DNA of 64,000 nt from Pseudomonas protegens (GCF_003363755.1 NZ_CP031396.1:3318501-3382500), one strand, 5' to 3'; counted from the stretch's first letter, positions 1 to 8,773 are shown. Numbers and translations: made by a program. Notes: a model not told the origin generated them from the letters alone.

Positions 1-273
1 ATGCTGCAAGCCATCGACATAGGCCGCACGATACCCGGCCTCGTCATGCTCCGTGGCCGCCGCGCAGTACACCAGATAATCCACGGGCGCTTGCGGCCAC
101 TGGGCCGGACATTGCTCGCTGAACAGGTCTGCGGCGACACCCACCACCCCCTGCGGCAAGCGCGAAACGTTGCGACGCAGGCCATAAACCTGCCATTGCT
201 CGGCCAGCAATTGGGTCGCCAGGCGACTCCCGACATCACCGCAACCGGCGATCAAAACAGAGGGGAAGGACAT
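1..273 (-). CDS. NAD(P)-dependent epimerase/SDR-like protein, N-terminal part only
   Basis: The 91 residues visible begin MSFPSVLIAGCGDVGSRLA, a Rossmann-fold nucleotide-binding start with the glycine pattern GxGxxG at about residues 10-15. The chain leaves the window at base 1, so the C-terminus is missing. Proteins with this opening in Pseudomonas are annotated as NAD-dependent epimerase/dehydratase or SDR family oxidoreductases of unknown substrate. The start at 273 is preceded by a GAAAGGAG ribosome binding site. It is divergent from the exbB operon. Family assignment rests only on the nucleotide-binding motif and context. Confidence 0.7.
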   Translation of the reverse strand, partial: MSFPSVLIAGCGDVGSRLATQLLAEQWQVYGLRRNVSRLPQGVVGVAADLFSEQCPAQWPQAPVDYLVYCAAATEHDEAGYRAAYVDGLQH

Positions 274-365
274 CAGAAAACTCCTTTCAGAAAGGTCAAG
301 ACTAGCCTCGGCACTGGACGAACGGCTAGCAATCAAGGAAAAAAAGATACTCTATTACTTCTGTT

Positions 366-384
366 AACAAGAATTACTTGCAAT
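366..384. promoter_or_regulatory. possible Fur-type operator upstream of exbB
   Basis: An AT-rich stretch about 80 nt upstream of the exbB start contains CAAG-5nt-CTTG dyad symmetry (368-380) followed by GCAATAAT. This loosely resembles a Fur box, and iron control of exbB-exbD-tonB operons is common. The match to the 19-bp consensus is poor, so this is only a candidate. Confidence 0.2.
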
Positions 385-463
385 AATGCCCACCCATTTT
401 GTTCTCGGCCCTGCGAGGCCTAGAAGGACATTTCACCCTTTTTTCCTCTCAGGTCCGGCCAGC

Positions 464-1468
464 ATGACAAGCAATCAACTCTCCGCCTCGCCAACCAAAC
501 GCCCAAGCCCACTGCGCGCCGTGAGCGCGGTTGCAGCGCTGCTGTGCAGCCTGCTGCTGGCACCGACCGCAGCCTTCGCCGACCAACACGCACCGGCCAC
601 CGCCGCCGCACCGACCGCGACTGCCCCGGCCGCCGAGCTTCCGGCTGCCAACCCGGCAACTCCCGCCGCCGCCCCAGTGGCTGGCGAACCGGCTCAGGTC
701 GAAGGCCAGCCAGTGCTTGCTGAAGACGCTCCCGAAGTCCTCGAAGCCGACAACAGCCTGGGCATGGCCCACGACCTGTCGCCGTGGGGCATGTACCAGA
801 ACGCCGACATCATCGTGAAACTGGTAATGATCGGGCTGGCCATCGCCTCGATCATCACCTGGACCATCTGGATCGCCAAAGGCTTCGAACTGCTGGGCGC
901 CAAGCGCCGCCTGCGCAGCGAAATCGCCGCCCTGAAAAAAGCCACCACGCTCAAAGAAGCCAGCGCCACGGCCGCCAAGGAGGGCACCCTCGCCCACCTG
1001 CTGGTGCACGACGCCCTGGAAGAAATGCGCCTGTCGACCAACAGCCGTGAGAAAGAAGGCATCAAGGAACGGGTCAGCTTCCGCCTGGAGCGCCTGGTAG
1101 CCGCCTGCGGCCGCAACATGAGCAGCGGCACCGGGGTACTGGCCACCATCGGCTCTACCGCACCGTTCGTCGGTCTGTTCGGTACCGTTTGGGGCATCAT
1201 GAACAGCTTCATCGGCATCGCCAAAACCCAGACCACCAACCTCGCCGTGGTCGCCCCGGGTATCGCCGAAGCCCTGCTGGCCACCGCCCTGGGCCTGGTC
1301 GCAGCGATTCCCGCGGTGGTGATCTACAACGTCTTCGCTCGCTCCATCACCGGCTATCGGGCCCAGGTGGCAGACGCCTCGGCAGAAGTCCTGCTGCTGG
1401 TCAGCCGTGACCTGGATCACCAGCCGACCGAGCGCTCCGCACAACCGCACATGGTGAAAGTGGGGTAA
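464..1468 (+). CDS. exbB: TonB-system energizer ExbB
   Basis: ExbB is the MotA/TolQ/ExbB-type inner-membrane proton-channel subunit that, with ExbD, energizes TonB for uptake of siderophores, haem and other ligands through outer-membrane receptors. The 334-aa product starts at the ATG at 464 with a signal-like segment (hydrophobic at about residues 20-38) and an Ala/Pro-rich periplasmic linker. A TM segment follows at about 125-150, then a cytoplasmic loop, then two TM segments with the conserved GTVWGIMNSF and ATALGLVAAIPAVV motifs. The upstream ATG at 386 in the same frame is less likely because it adds a polar stretch before the signal. First gene of exbB-exbD-tonB. Confidence 0.93.
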   Translation: MTSNQLSASPTKRPSPLRAVSAVAALLCSLLLAPTAAFADQHAPATAAAPTATAPAAELPAANPATPAAAPVAGEPAQVEGQPVLAEDAPEVLEADNSLGMAHDLSPWGMYQNADIIVKLVMIGLAIASIITWTIWIAKGFELLGAKRRLRSEIAALKKATTLKEASATAAKEGTLAHLLVHDALEEMRLSTNSREKEGIKERVSFRLERLVAACGRNMSSGTGVLATIGSTAPFVGLFGTVWGIMNSFIGIAKTQTTNLAVVAPGIAEALLATALGLVAAIPAVVIYNVFARSITGYRAQVADASAEVLLLVSRDLDHQPTERSAQPHMVKVG

Positions 1469-1474
1469 TCAGCC

Positions 1475-1903
1475 ATGGGCTTGCATTTGAAAGAAGGCGC
1501 AGGCGACGACCTGGCCGAAAACCACGAAATCAACGTCACGCCGTTCATCGACGTGATGCTGGTGCTGCTGATCATCTTCATGGTGGCCGCCCCTCTGGCC
1601 ACCGTGGACATCAAGGTTGATCTTCCTGCCTCCAGCGCCAAGCCGGCGCCGCGCCCAGAGAAACCGGTGTTCCTCAGCGTCAAGGCCGATCAGCGTCTGT
1701 TCCTGGGTGAAGATGAGGTCAAGGCCGAAACCCTCGGGGCCATCCTTGACGCCCGTACCCAGGGCAAGAAGGACACCACGATCTTCTTCCAGGCTGACAA
1801 GGGCGTGGACTACGGCGACCTGATGAGCGTGATGGACACCCTGCGCGCCGCCGGCTACCTGAAAGTCGGCCTGGTCGGACTTGAGACGGCAGCCAAGAAA
1901 TGA
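1475..1903 (+). CDS. exbD: TonB-system proton-coupling subunit ExbD
   Basis: The 142-aa product has one N-terminal TM helix. NVTPFIDVMLVLLIIFMV includes the conserved membrane aspartate needed for proton coupling in ExbD/TolR proteins. A small periplasmic domain follows, in which the sequences TLGAILDA and FFQADKGVDYGDLMSVMD are typical. It lies 6 nt after exbB, and its stop overlaps the tonB start (ATGA, 1900-1903), so translational coupling is likely. Confidence 0.95.
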   Translation: MGLHLKEGAGDDLAENHEINVTPFIDVMLVLLIIFMVAAPLATVDIKVDLPASSAKPAPRPEKPVFLSVKADQRLFLGEDEVKAETLGAILDARTQGKKDTTIFFQADKGVDYGDLMSVMDTLRAAGYLKVGLVGLETAAKK

Positions 1904-2652
1904 TCACGACGCGCCAAAGACTGACGCGTTACAGCGGTAGCCTGGCGGTGGTGCTGGGCGTCCATGCGGTGGCGATCCTGCTCGCCCTCAACTGGTCCAA
2001 GCCACAGCCGATGCCCATTCCACCACAAGCCATGGTGGTCGAACTGGCGCCTGCCCCTGTGCCGCCTCCCCCGGCACCACCGAAAGTGGTGACCCCGCCG
2101 CAACCGCCGGCGCCCGTGGAAGAACTGCCGCTGCCCAAGCTCGCCGAAGCACCGAAGCCGACTATTTCGGTGCCCAAGCCGGCCAAGCAGAAGCCCAAGC
2201 CGCAGCCGCCAAAACCGGTGGTCAAGCCCGAGCCGCCCAAGGAGAAACCTTCCGAGGAAAAGCCCAGCGACGCTCCGGTAACCCCGTCGCCGTCCAAGCA
2301 GCCCGCTCCAGCGACCCCAGGCCCATCACCGGCCCAGGCCGCCGCCAAGGCCAACTGGCAGGGTGAGTTGCAGGCCCACCTGGCGAAGTACAAGCGCTAC
2401 CCGGGCGAAGCCCAGCGGCGCGGCAAGGAAGGCACCAACTCCTTGCGCTTCGTGGTGGATGCCGAAGGCAAGGTGCTGTCCTACGAGCTGGTGGGACGCT
2501 CGGGCAACGCTGATCTGGACCGGGCCACCCTGGACATGATCCGGCGGGCCCAACCACTGCCCAAGCCACCGGCCGACATGCTCACCAACGGCAGCGTGGA
2601 AATCACCGCCTCGTACAACTACGAGATCGACAGAAGCCGCGGCCGCCGCTGA
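1900..2652 (+). CDS. tonB: TonB energy transducer
   Basis: The 250-aa protein has the classic TonB plan. An N-terminal membrane anchor (about residues 12-30) is followed by a long Pro/Lys/Glu-rich periplasm-spanning spacer (about 38-150, many PP, KP and EP repeats). The C-terminal TonB domain (about 160-245) contains YPGEAQRRGKEGTNSLRF and the following VLSYELVGRSGNADLD segment, which contact the TonB box of receptors. It is the last gene of the operon, and a hairpin follows its stop. Pseudomonads carry several TonB paralogues; which receptors this one serves cannot be read here. Confidence 0.94.
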   Translation: MITTRQRLTRYSGSLAVVLGVHAVAILLALNWSKPQPMPIPPQAMVVELAPAPVPPPPAPPKVVTPPQPPAPVEELPLPKLAEAPKPTISVPKPAKQKPKPQPPKPVVKPEPPKEKPSEEKPSDAPVTPSPSKQPAPATPGPSPAQAAAKANWQGELQAHLAKYKRYPGEAQRRGKEGTNSLRFVVDAEGKVLSYELVGRSGNADLDRATLDMIRRAQPLPKPPADMLTNGSVEITASYNYEIDRSRGRR

Positions 2653-2660
2653 TACAACGC

Positions 2661-2682
2661 AAGGGCACCTCAGGGTGCCCTT
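2661..2682 (+). terminator. hairpin after tonB
   Basis: AAGGGCACC and GGTGCCCTT form a 9-bp stem with a 4-nt loop beginning 8 nt after the tonB stop. The U-tract is weak, but position and stem strength fit the end of the exbB-exbD-tonB transcript. Confidence 0.6.
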
Positions 2683-2739
2683 GTCGCTTGTGCAGCCTGA
2701 AGCAGACATTGGCGGGTGTCGTACTCCACCCTCTGTCTG

Positions 2740-2754
2740 ATAACGTGCGTCTAT
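2740..2754. promoter_or_regulatory. candidate OxyR half-site in front of oxyR
   Basis: ATAA-7nt-CTAT lies 46 nt upstream of the oxyR start and matches 7 of 8 fixed positions of the OxyR element ATAG-7nt-CTAT. OxyR autoregulation is known in other bacteria. Only one such unit is obvious, whereas strong OxyR sites usually contain several. Confidence 0.25.
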
Positions 2755-2799
2755 CGATTGCAGCCGTTATGCTTGGCCGCAACCTCATGGACGCCCGCT

Positions 2800-3720
2800 A
2801 TGACTCTCACAGAATTGCGCTACATCGTTACCCTCGCCCAAGAGCAGCACTTCGGCCACGCCGCCGAGCGTTGCCATGTCAGCCAGCCGACCCTTTCGGT
2901 AGGCGTGAAGAAGCTTGAAGACGAACTCGGTGTGCTGATTTTCGAGCGCAGCAAGAGCGCGGTACGCCTGACGCCGGTAGGCGAAACCATCGTTGCCCAG
3001 GCGCAGAAGGTCCTGGAACAGGCCCAAGGCATCCGCGAACTGGCCCAGGCCGGCAAGAACCAGCTGACCGCACCGCTGAAGGTGGGCGCCATCTACACCG
3101 TCGGCCCTTATCTGTTCCCGCACCTGATTCCCCAGCTGCACCGGGTCGCTCCGCAGATGCCGCTGTATATCGAAGAGAACTTCACCCACGTCCTGCGCGA
3201 CAAACTGCGCAACGGCGAGCTGGACGCCATCATCATCGCCCTGCCGTTCAACGAGGCCGATGTCCTGACCCTGCCGCTGTATGACGAACCCTTCTATGTG
3301 CTGATGCCCAGCGGCCATTCCTGGACCAAGAAGGAAACCATCGACGCCAGCCTGCTCAACGACAAGAGCCTGTTGCTGCTGGGCGAAGGCCACTGCTTCC
3401 GCGATCAGGTACTGGAAGCCTGCCCGACCCTGACCAAGGGCAACGACGGCGCCAAGCACACCACCGTGGAATCCAGTTCCCTGGAAACCATCCGCCACAT
3501 GGTCGCCTCTGGCCTGGGCATCTCGATCCTGCCGCTGTCGGCAGTGGACAGCCATCACTACGCTCCCGGCGTGATCGAAGTCCGCCCACTGACCCCGCCG
3601 GTACCGTTTCGCACCGTCGCCATCGCCTGGCGCGCCAGCTTCCCGCGGCCCAAGGCCATCGAGATCCTCGCCGACTCGATCCGCCTGTGCTCGGTGGCCA
3701 AGCCGCCCGCCGCGAGCTAA
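2800..3720 (+). CDS. oxyR: hydrogen-peroxide-sensing regulator OxyR
   Basis: LysR-type transcription factor of 306 aa. It has an N-terminal winged helix-turn-helix (about residues 1-60, MTLTELRYIVTLAQEQHFGH) and a C-terminal redox-sensing domain. The two regulatory cysteines are present as GEGHCF (C199) and LEACPT (C208), at the same positions as in E. coli OxyR, which form a disulfide on oxidation by H2O2. The ATG at 2800 gives the family start MTLTEL; an in-frame upstream ATG at 2716 would add 28 unconserved residues. recG follows after 9 nt and probably shares the transcript. Confidence 0.95.
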   Translation: MTLTELRYIVTLAQEQHFGHAAERCHVSQPTLSVGVKKLEDELGVLIFERSKSAVRLTPVGETIVAQAQKVLEQAQGIRELAQAGKNQLTAPLKVGAIYTVGPYLFPHLIPQLHRVAPQMPLYIEENFTHVLRDKLRNGELDAIIIALPFNEADVLTLPLYDEPFYVLMPSGHSWTKKETIDASLLNDKSLLLLGEGHCFRDQVLEACPTLTKGNDGAKHTTVESSSLETIRHMVASGLGISILPLSAVDSHHYAPGVIEVRPLTPPVPFRTVAIAWRASFPRPKAIEILADSIRLCSVAKPPAAS

Positions 3721-3729
3721 GCAAGCGCA

Positions 3730-5805
3730 ATGACTGAGCTGTCGAAAGTGCCGGTCACGGCACTCAAGGGCGTCGGCGAAGCCATGGCCGAGAAGCTGGC
3801 CAAGGTCGGCCTGGAGAACCTTCAGGACGTGCTGTTCCACCTGCCCCTGCGCTATCAGGACCGTACCCGCGTGGTGCCGATCGGCGCTCTGCGCCCCGGC
3901 CAGGATGCGGTGATCGAAGGTACCGTCAGCGGCGCCGATGTGGTCATGGGCAAACGCCGCAGCCTGCTGGTGCGCCTGCAAGACGGCACCGGCGGCCTGA
4001 GCCTGCGCTTCTACCATTTCAGCAACGCCCAGAAAGACGGCCTGAAACGCGGCACCCGCGTGCGCTGCTACGGCGAAGCCCGACCCGGCGCCTCAGGACT
4101 GGAGATCTACCACCCCGAATACCGCGCCATCAGTGGTGACGAGCCGCCGCCGGTGGATCAGACCCTGACGCCCATCTACCCCCTGACCGAAGGCCTGACC
4201 CAACAGCGCCTGCGCCTGCTCTGCCAGCAGAGCCTGGCGCTGCTGGGCCCGCGTAGCCTGCCCGACTGGCTGCCCGAAGAACTGGCCCGCGACTATCAGC
4301 TGGCGCCCCTGGACGATGCGATCCGCTACCTGCATCACCCGCCGGCGGACGCCGATGTCGACGAACTGGCCCTGGGGCACCACTGGGCCCAGCACCGTCT
4401 GGCGTTCGAAGAGCTGCTGACCCATCAGCTGTCCCAGCAACGCCTGCGCGACAGCCTGCGCTCCCAGCGCGCCCCGGTGCTGCCCCTGGCCAAGAAGCTG
4501 CCGGCCAAATACCTGAAGAACCTCGGCTTCGCCCCCACCGGCGCGCAACAGCGAGTCGGCAACGAAATCGCCTACGACCTGAGCCAGCCGGAGCCCATGT
4601 TGCGCCTGATCCAGGGCGACGTCGGCGCCGGCAAGACCGTGGTCGCCGCCCTCGCCGCCCTGCAGGCCCTGGAAGCCGGTTACCAGGTGGCGCTGATGGC
4701 GCCGACGGAAATCCTCGCCGAGCAGCACTTCATTACCTTCAAGCGCTGGCTCGAGCCCCTGGGCCTGGAAGTCGCCTGGCTGGCGGGCAAGCTCAAGGGC
4801 AAGAACCGCGCTGCGGCCCTGGAACAGATTGCCGGCGGCGCGCCGATGGTGGTGGGCACCCACGCCCTGTTCCAGGATGAAGTGCAGTTCAAGAACCTGG
4901 CCCTGGTGATCATCGACGAACAGCACCGCTTCGGCGTCCAGCAGCGCCTGGCCCTGCGCCAGAAAGGCGTGGGTGGCCGCCTCTGCCCGCACCAGCTGAT
5001 CATGACCGCCACACCGATTCCGCGAACCCTGGCGATGAGCGCCTACGCCGACCTGGATACCTCGATCCTCGACGAACTGCCCCCCGGCCGGACCCCGGTC
5101 AACACCGTGCTGGTGACCGACAGCCGCCGCGTCGAAGTGATCGAGCGGGTGCGCGCGGCCTGCGCCGAAGGGCGCCAGGCCTATTGGGTCTGCACCCTGA
5201 TCGAAGAGTCTGAAGAGCTCACCTGCCAGGCGGCCGAAACCACCTTCGAAGACCTCTCCAGCGCCCTGGGCGAACTGCGGGTGGGGCTGATTCACGGCCG
5301 CATGAAACCGGCGGAGAAAGCCGCGGTGATGGCCGAGTTCAAGGCCGGCAACCTGCAACTGTTGGTGGCCACCACCGTGATCGAGGTCGGGGTCGATGTG
5401 CCCAATGCCAGCCTGATGATCATCGAGAACCCGGAGCGCCTGGGCCTGGCGCAACTGCACCAGCTGCGCGGTCGGGTCGGACGCGGCAGCGCCGCCAGCC
5501 ACTGCGTGCTGCTCTACCATCCGCCGCTTTCACAAATAGGGCGGCAGCGCCTGGGCATCATGCGCGAGACCAACGACGGTTTCGTCATCGCCGAAAAGGA
5601 TCTGGAACTGCGCGGCCCCGGGGAAATGCTCGGCACCCGCCAGACCGGCCTGCTGCAATTCAAGGTCGCCGACCTGATGCGTGACGCTGACCTGCTACCG
5701 GCCGTGCGCGACGCCGCGCAGGCCTTGCTGGAGCGTTGGCCGGACCATGTGAGCCCGCTGCTGGAACGCTGGCTGCGCCACGGCCAGCAATACGGCCAAG
5801 TGTGA
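3730..5805 (+). CDS. recG: ATP-dependent DNA helicase RecG
   Basis: Branch-migration helicase that regresses stalled forks and processes Holliday junctions. The 691-aa length is normal. The order is an N-terminal wedge/OB domain (about residues 1-200), Walker A GDVGAGKT (296-303), the Walker B region IIDEQHRFGVQQR, TATPIPRTL (motif III), and the conserved helicase C-terminal lobe with GVDVPNAS and QLRGRVGRG. The oxyR-recG linkage is conserved in pseudomonads. Confidence 0.97.
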   Translation: MTELSKVPVTALKGVGEAMAEKLAKVGLENLQDVLFHLPLRYQDRTRVVPIGALRPGQDAVIEGTVSGADVVMGKRRSLLVRLQDGTGGLSLRFYHFSNAQKDGLKRGTRVRCYGEARPGASGLEIYHPEYRAISGDEPPPVDQTLTPIYPLTEGLTQQRLRLLCQQSLALLGPRSLPDWLPEELARDYQLAPLDDAIRYLHHPPADADVDELALGHHWAQHRLAFEELLTHQLSQQRLRDSLRSQRAPVLPLAKKLPAKYLKNLGFAPTGAQQRVGNEIAYDLSQPEPMLRLIQGDVGAGKTVVAALAALQALEAGYQVALMAPTEILAEQHFITFKRWLEPLGLEVAWLAGKLKGKNRAAALEQIAGGAPMVVGTHALFQDEVQFKNLALVIIDEQHRFGVQQRLALRQKGVGGRLCPHQLIMTATPIPRTLAMSAYADLDTSILDELPPGRTPVNTVLVTDSRRVEVIERVRAACAEGRQAYWVCTLIEESEELTCQAAETTFEDLSSALGELRVGLIHGRMKPAEKAAVMAEFKAGNLQLLVATTVIEVGVDVPNASLMIIENPERLGLAQLHQLRGRVGRGSAASHCVLLYHPPLSQIGRQRLGIMRETNDGFVIAEKDLELRGPGEMLGTRQTGLLQFKVADLMRDADLLPAVRDAAQALLERWPDHVSPLLERWLRHGQQYGQV

Positions 5806-5833
5806 ACCAACGCTCAGTTAATGGACCATGGGC

Positions 5834-5850
5834 ATAACCAAGCTGGTTAT
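5834..5850. promoter_or_regulatory. inverted repeat in the promoter region of the YbaK-HDOD gene
   Basis: ATAACCA-3nt-TGGTTAT is a perfect 7-bp dyad 35-51 nt upstream of the next start codon. It overlaps a TATACT box at 5848-5853 that could be a -10 element. It could be an operator or a small hairpin; no regulator is implied by the sequence. Confidence 0.35.
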
Positions 5851-5884
5851 ACTCGTCAAATTGTAGAAAAACGGATACCAGACC

Positions 5885-7285
5885 ATGACAGAAGTTGCCC
5901 TCGACATTGCAACCCCACACGCTCCGTCTGTTATCCGGTTGCTGCTCGGCAAGCTGGCCATCAGCTACAACGAAGTGCTCGACCAGCCGGGCCTGCCGGC
6001 TGCGCGCAAGGTCCAGGCGGTGCTGCTGGACGACGCCGTCGGCGCGCTGATGGTGCTGTTTCCGCAGAGCCAGCTACTGGACCTCAACCGCCTCACCGAA
6101 CTCACCGGCCGCCGTCTCACCGCGGTGTCCACCGAACGCCTGGAGCGCATGCTCGGCAAACACAGCCTGAGCCTGCTGCCCGGCCTGCCGGCACTCACCA
6201 GTTCCCCCTGCCTGTACGAAGAAAGCCTGCTGCGCGAACCCAGCCTGCTGATCTATTCGGGCGAGCCGGGCGTGCTTCTGGAAATCACCAGCGAAGCCTT
6301 CAAGAGCATGCTCAACAAGGCCAGCGCCGGGCATTTCGGCGAACCCCTGAGCAGCATCCGCCCCAACCTCGATCGCCCGGATGACGACCGCGAGGAAATC
6401 ACCCAGGCCATGCAGGCGTTCACCGCGCGGCGTATCCAGCAACGCCTGGAAGCCACCATCGAGATCCCACCGCTGGCGGAAACCGCGCAGAAGATCATCA
6501 AGCTGCGGGTCGACCCCAACGCCACCATCGACGACATCACCGGCGTGGTGGAGACCGACCCGGCCCTGGCCGCGCAAGTGGTCAGCTGGGCCGCCTCGCC
6601 CTACTACGCGTCGCCGGGCAAGATCCGCTCGGTGGAGGACGCCATCGTCCGCGTGCTGGGCTTTGACCTGGTGATCAACCTCGCCCTGGGCCTGGCCCTG
6701 GGCAAGACCCTGAGCCTGCCCAAGGACCAGCCGCAGCACGCCACGCCCTACTGGCAGCAATCGATCTACACCGCCGCGGTGATCGAAGGCCTGACCCGCG
6801 CCATGCCCCGCGCACAGCGCCCGGAAGCCGGCCTGACCTACCTCGCCGGCCTGCTGCACAACTTCGGCTACCTGCTGCTGGCCCACGTATTCCCACCGCA
6901 CTTCTCGCTGATCTGCCGGCACCTGGAGGTTAACCCGCACCTGTGCCACAGCTATGTCGAGCAGCACCTGCTGGGCATCAGCCGCGAACAGATCGGCTCC
7001 TGGCTGATGCGTTACTGGGACATGCCGGACGAGCTGTCCACCGCCCTGCGCTTCCAGCACGACCCGAGCTACGACGGCGCCTACGCCGAGTACCCGAATC
7101 TGGTGTGCCTGGCGGTGCGCCTGCTGCGCAGCCGTGGCATCGGTTCCGGCCCCCACGAGGAAATTCCCGACGCCCTGTTCGAGCGCCTGGGCCTGAGCCG
7201 CGACAAGGCCGAAGACGTGGTGAGCAAAGTGCTGGAAGCGGAAGTGCTGCTGCGGGAACTGGCTTCGCAGTTCAGCCAGGCCTGA
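5885..7285 (+). CDS. YbaK/aminoacyl-tRNA deacylase-like plus HDOD domain protein
   Basis: The 466-aa protein appears to join two domains. Residues about 10-155 resemble the YbaK/ProX aminoacyl-tRNA deacylase fold. Residues about 185-400 form an HDOD domain (an HD-superfamily helical domain that has usually lost catalytic metal ligands and acts in signalling), with segments such as ETDPALAAQVVSWAASPYY, SVEDAIVRVLGFDLV and YLAGLLHNFGYLLLAHVFPP. Such proteins follow recG in Pseudomonas and are annotated by domain only; the role is unknown. It has its own upstream gap of 79 nt and ends at a strong palindrome facing a convergent gene. Confidence 0.85.
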   Translation: MTEVALDIATPHAPSVIRLLLGKLAISYNEVLDQPGLPAARKVQAVLLDDAVGALMVLFPQSQLLDLNRLTELTGRRLTAVSTERLERMLGKHSLSLLPGLPALTSSPCLYEESLLREPSLLIYSGEPGVLLEITSEAFKSMLNKASAGHFGEPLSSIRPNLDRPDDDREEITQAMQAFTARRIQQRLEATIEIPPLAETAQKIIKLRVDPNATIDDITGVVETDPALAAQVVSWAASPYYASPGKIRSVEDAIVRVLGFDLVINLALGLALGKTLSLPKDQPQHATPYWQQSIYTAAVIEGLTRAMPRAQRPEAGLTYLAGLLHNFGYLLLAHVFPPHFSLICRHLEVNPHLCHSYVEQHLLGISREQIGSWLMRYWDMPDELSTALRFQHDPSYDGAYAEYPNLVCLAVRLLRSRGIGSGPHEEIPDALFERLGLSRDKAEDVVSKVLEAEVLLRELASQFSQA

Positions 7286-7290
7286 CCCCA

Positions 7291-7310
7291 TTCGCCGGCT
7301 AGCCGGCGAA
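7291..7310. terminator. perfect palindrome between convergent genes
   Basis: A 20-nt perfect inverted repeat, TTCGCCGGCT/AGCCGGCGAA, lies between the stop at 7285 and the convergent stop at 7320. It is also the core of a REP-type element of fluorescent pseudomonads. It probably serves as a bidirectional hairpin terminator. Confidence 0.55.
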
Positions 7311-7319
7311 GTCCCACCC

Positions 7320-7703
7320 TCAAGCCTTGGGCTTGGCCTTCTTCGGTTTCAAATACTTGGTCAAGCCCTGGAACCAGATCACCAGCGCCGGATTGCCCTT
7401 GATCTGGATCGATTTGTCCTGAATCCCGGTCATGAACGCCAACTGCTTGTTCTTCGCCTGCATCGTGGCGAAGCCATAAGCGGCATCCTTGAAGGCAATG
7501 GCGAACGCCGGCTCCGGATAGAACCCCGAACGACTGGTCACGCGCTGGTCTTTGACGAAGAAGTGTCGAGCAACCTTGCCGTCGAGCGTCTGCAACTGGA
7601 ATACCAGTTCCTTGTCACCCAACTGTTGCTGAAAAGCAGGATTGTTGCGGCTGGCTTTGCCCATCAACAGGCCAAGCACCCAGAGAAGAAAACGGAATTT
7701 CAT
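7320..7703 (-). CDS. conserved small protein of unknown function
   Basis: The 127-aa product starts MKFRFLLWVLGLLMGKASR and ends in a Lys-rich tail (KYLKPKKAKPKA). The centre (DKELVFQLQTLDGKVARHFF, then PEPAFAIAFKDAAYGF) looks like a small ligand-binding fold reminiscent of SCP2-type sterol-carrier domains, but I do not recognise the family with certainty. The start at 7703 has GAGG upstream; the longer frame to 7808 lacks one. In P. aeruginosa a comparable gene sits directly before the HU-like gene, so this marks the left edge of the inserted T6SS region. Confidence 0.7.
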   Translation of the reverse strand: MKFRFLLWVLGLLMGKASRNNPAFQQQLGDKELVFQLQTLDGKVARHFFVKDQRVTSRSGFYPEPAFAIAFKDAAYGFATMQAKNKQLAFMTGIQDKSIQIKGNPALVIWFQGLTKYLKPKKAKPKA

Positions 7704-7843
7704 GCACGGCGCCTCAGTGGAATTATTGGATGGCCGCCGCAGTTTAACCTGTAACTCGAAGAGCGCCAGCCGATCTGCTCGATTACTCGGAGATCGACTG
7801 GCGTTCAACGCTTATCGCTACATCTTGTCAGACAATCACTGAC

Positions 7844-8773
7844 TCACACGTTAGGGCAAGGCACCGGTGCCCAATCACCCAGGTCCGGGCTCTTGCACAT
7901 GCTGTTGACCTGGGTCTGGCCGGTGGTAGCGACCTTGTTGCTCTCGGCCTGCTTGGTCTTGGCCTGCTGGATCGACTTCTCGGTGCTCACCGCTTCCGTC
8001 GGTACAGTCGGCAGCTTGGGTTGCTTGACCTTCTGCTGCTTCTTCCTGCCACCGGTGGTGGTCACCGGGGTGGTGTCGGCGGTGGCGACTTTCACCACGT
8101 CGGTACGTTGCACGCCCACTTGCTGCAGATCCTGCTCGTAGGCCTGGTTGTACTTGCTCAGGTCTTCGCTGGCCCGGCCGTTCACCGCGGCGATCAGGTC
8201 ATTGGACTCTTTCAGGCCGCTGACGATCTCCGCCAGGCGCTTGCGCCCTTCCACATCATTAATGCTGTTGGCCTTGCGGGCAGTGATCAGGCTGTCAAAG
8301 GCACGCTGGTAGCAGGTCTGCGAAGCACGGGCGTAGGCGGTGCTGCGATCGATGTCGGCAGCACTCTTGTTGACGTCGGCGGCGTAGGAAGCGATGCGCT
8401 GATTGTCATCGGCGATCTGCTTCTGGCGCTCGGTGTAGTAACCGGCGGCACCACCGGCCAGGGCACCACCGGCCGCACCGATGGCCGCATTGCGACCACG
8501 GTTGTCGCCGTCGCCGGTCAGGGCGCCGAGCAAGGCACCGCCAGCAGCGCCCAGGGCGGCACCGGTGACCACCGACTTGGTCATGTCCGAATCAGTGGCG
8601 CGCAGGTGCTGCACCGGCTCGTAGCAGCTCGGGTAGTACTCGACCTTGGTGGTGGAGGCGACCTTGGACACCGGAGAGGTCGCGCAACCGGTCAATACGG
8701 TGCTGAACCCGGCGGCAACCAACAGCAGGTGACGCTTGGATGTTGAAGCAAATGGGTTGCGGGAAAAAAGCAT
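7844..8773 (-). CDS. tagQ: T6SS regulatory outer-membrane lipoprotein TagQ
   Basis: In HSI-I, TagQ anchors TagR at the outer membrane in the TagQRST pathway upstream of PpkA. The 309-aa product has a lipoprotein signal ending in the lipobox LTGC (lipidated Cys30). A Gly/Ala-rich glycine-zipper segment follows at about residues 75-115 (alternating GAAGGA and GALAGG), then a predicted coiled/helical middle, then a basic Lys/Gln/Thr-rich tail. The frame is open to 8860, but the start at 8773 gives the clean signal peptide. It is the last gene of the leftward operon, after tagR. Confidence 0.85.
   Translation of the reverse strand: MLFSRNPFASTSKRHLLLVAAGFSTVLTGCATSPVSKVASTTKVEYYPSCYEPVQHLRATDSDMTKSVVTGAALGAAGGALLGALTGDGDNRGRNAAIGAAGGALAGGAAGYYTERQKQIADDNQRIASYAADVNKSAADIDRSTAYARASQTCYQRAFDSLITARKANSINDVEGRKRLAEIVSGLKESNDLIAAVNGRASEDLSKYNQAYEQDLQQVGVQRTDVVKVATADTTPVTTTGGRKKQQKVKQPKLPTVPTEAVSTEKSIQQAKTKQAESNKVATTGQTQVNSMCKSPDLGDWAPVPCPNV

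Noticed and set aside
386..463. N-terminal extension of exbB to the ATG at 386
   Set aside because: Would place 26 polar residues before the signal-like segment; the ATG at 464 fits the family.
5821..6384. 187-aa frame overlapping the YbaK-HDOD start
   Set aside because: Out-of-frame shadow rich in Arg/Pro/Ala; the 5885 frame has the domains.
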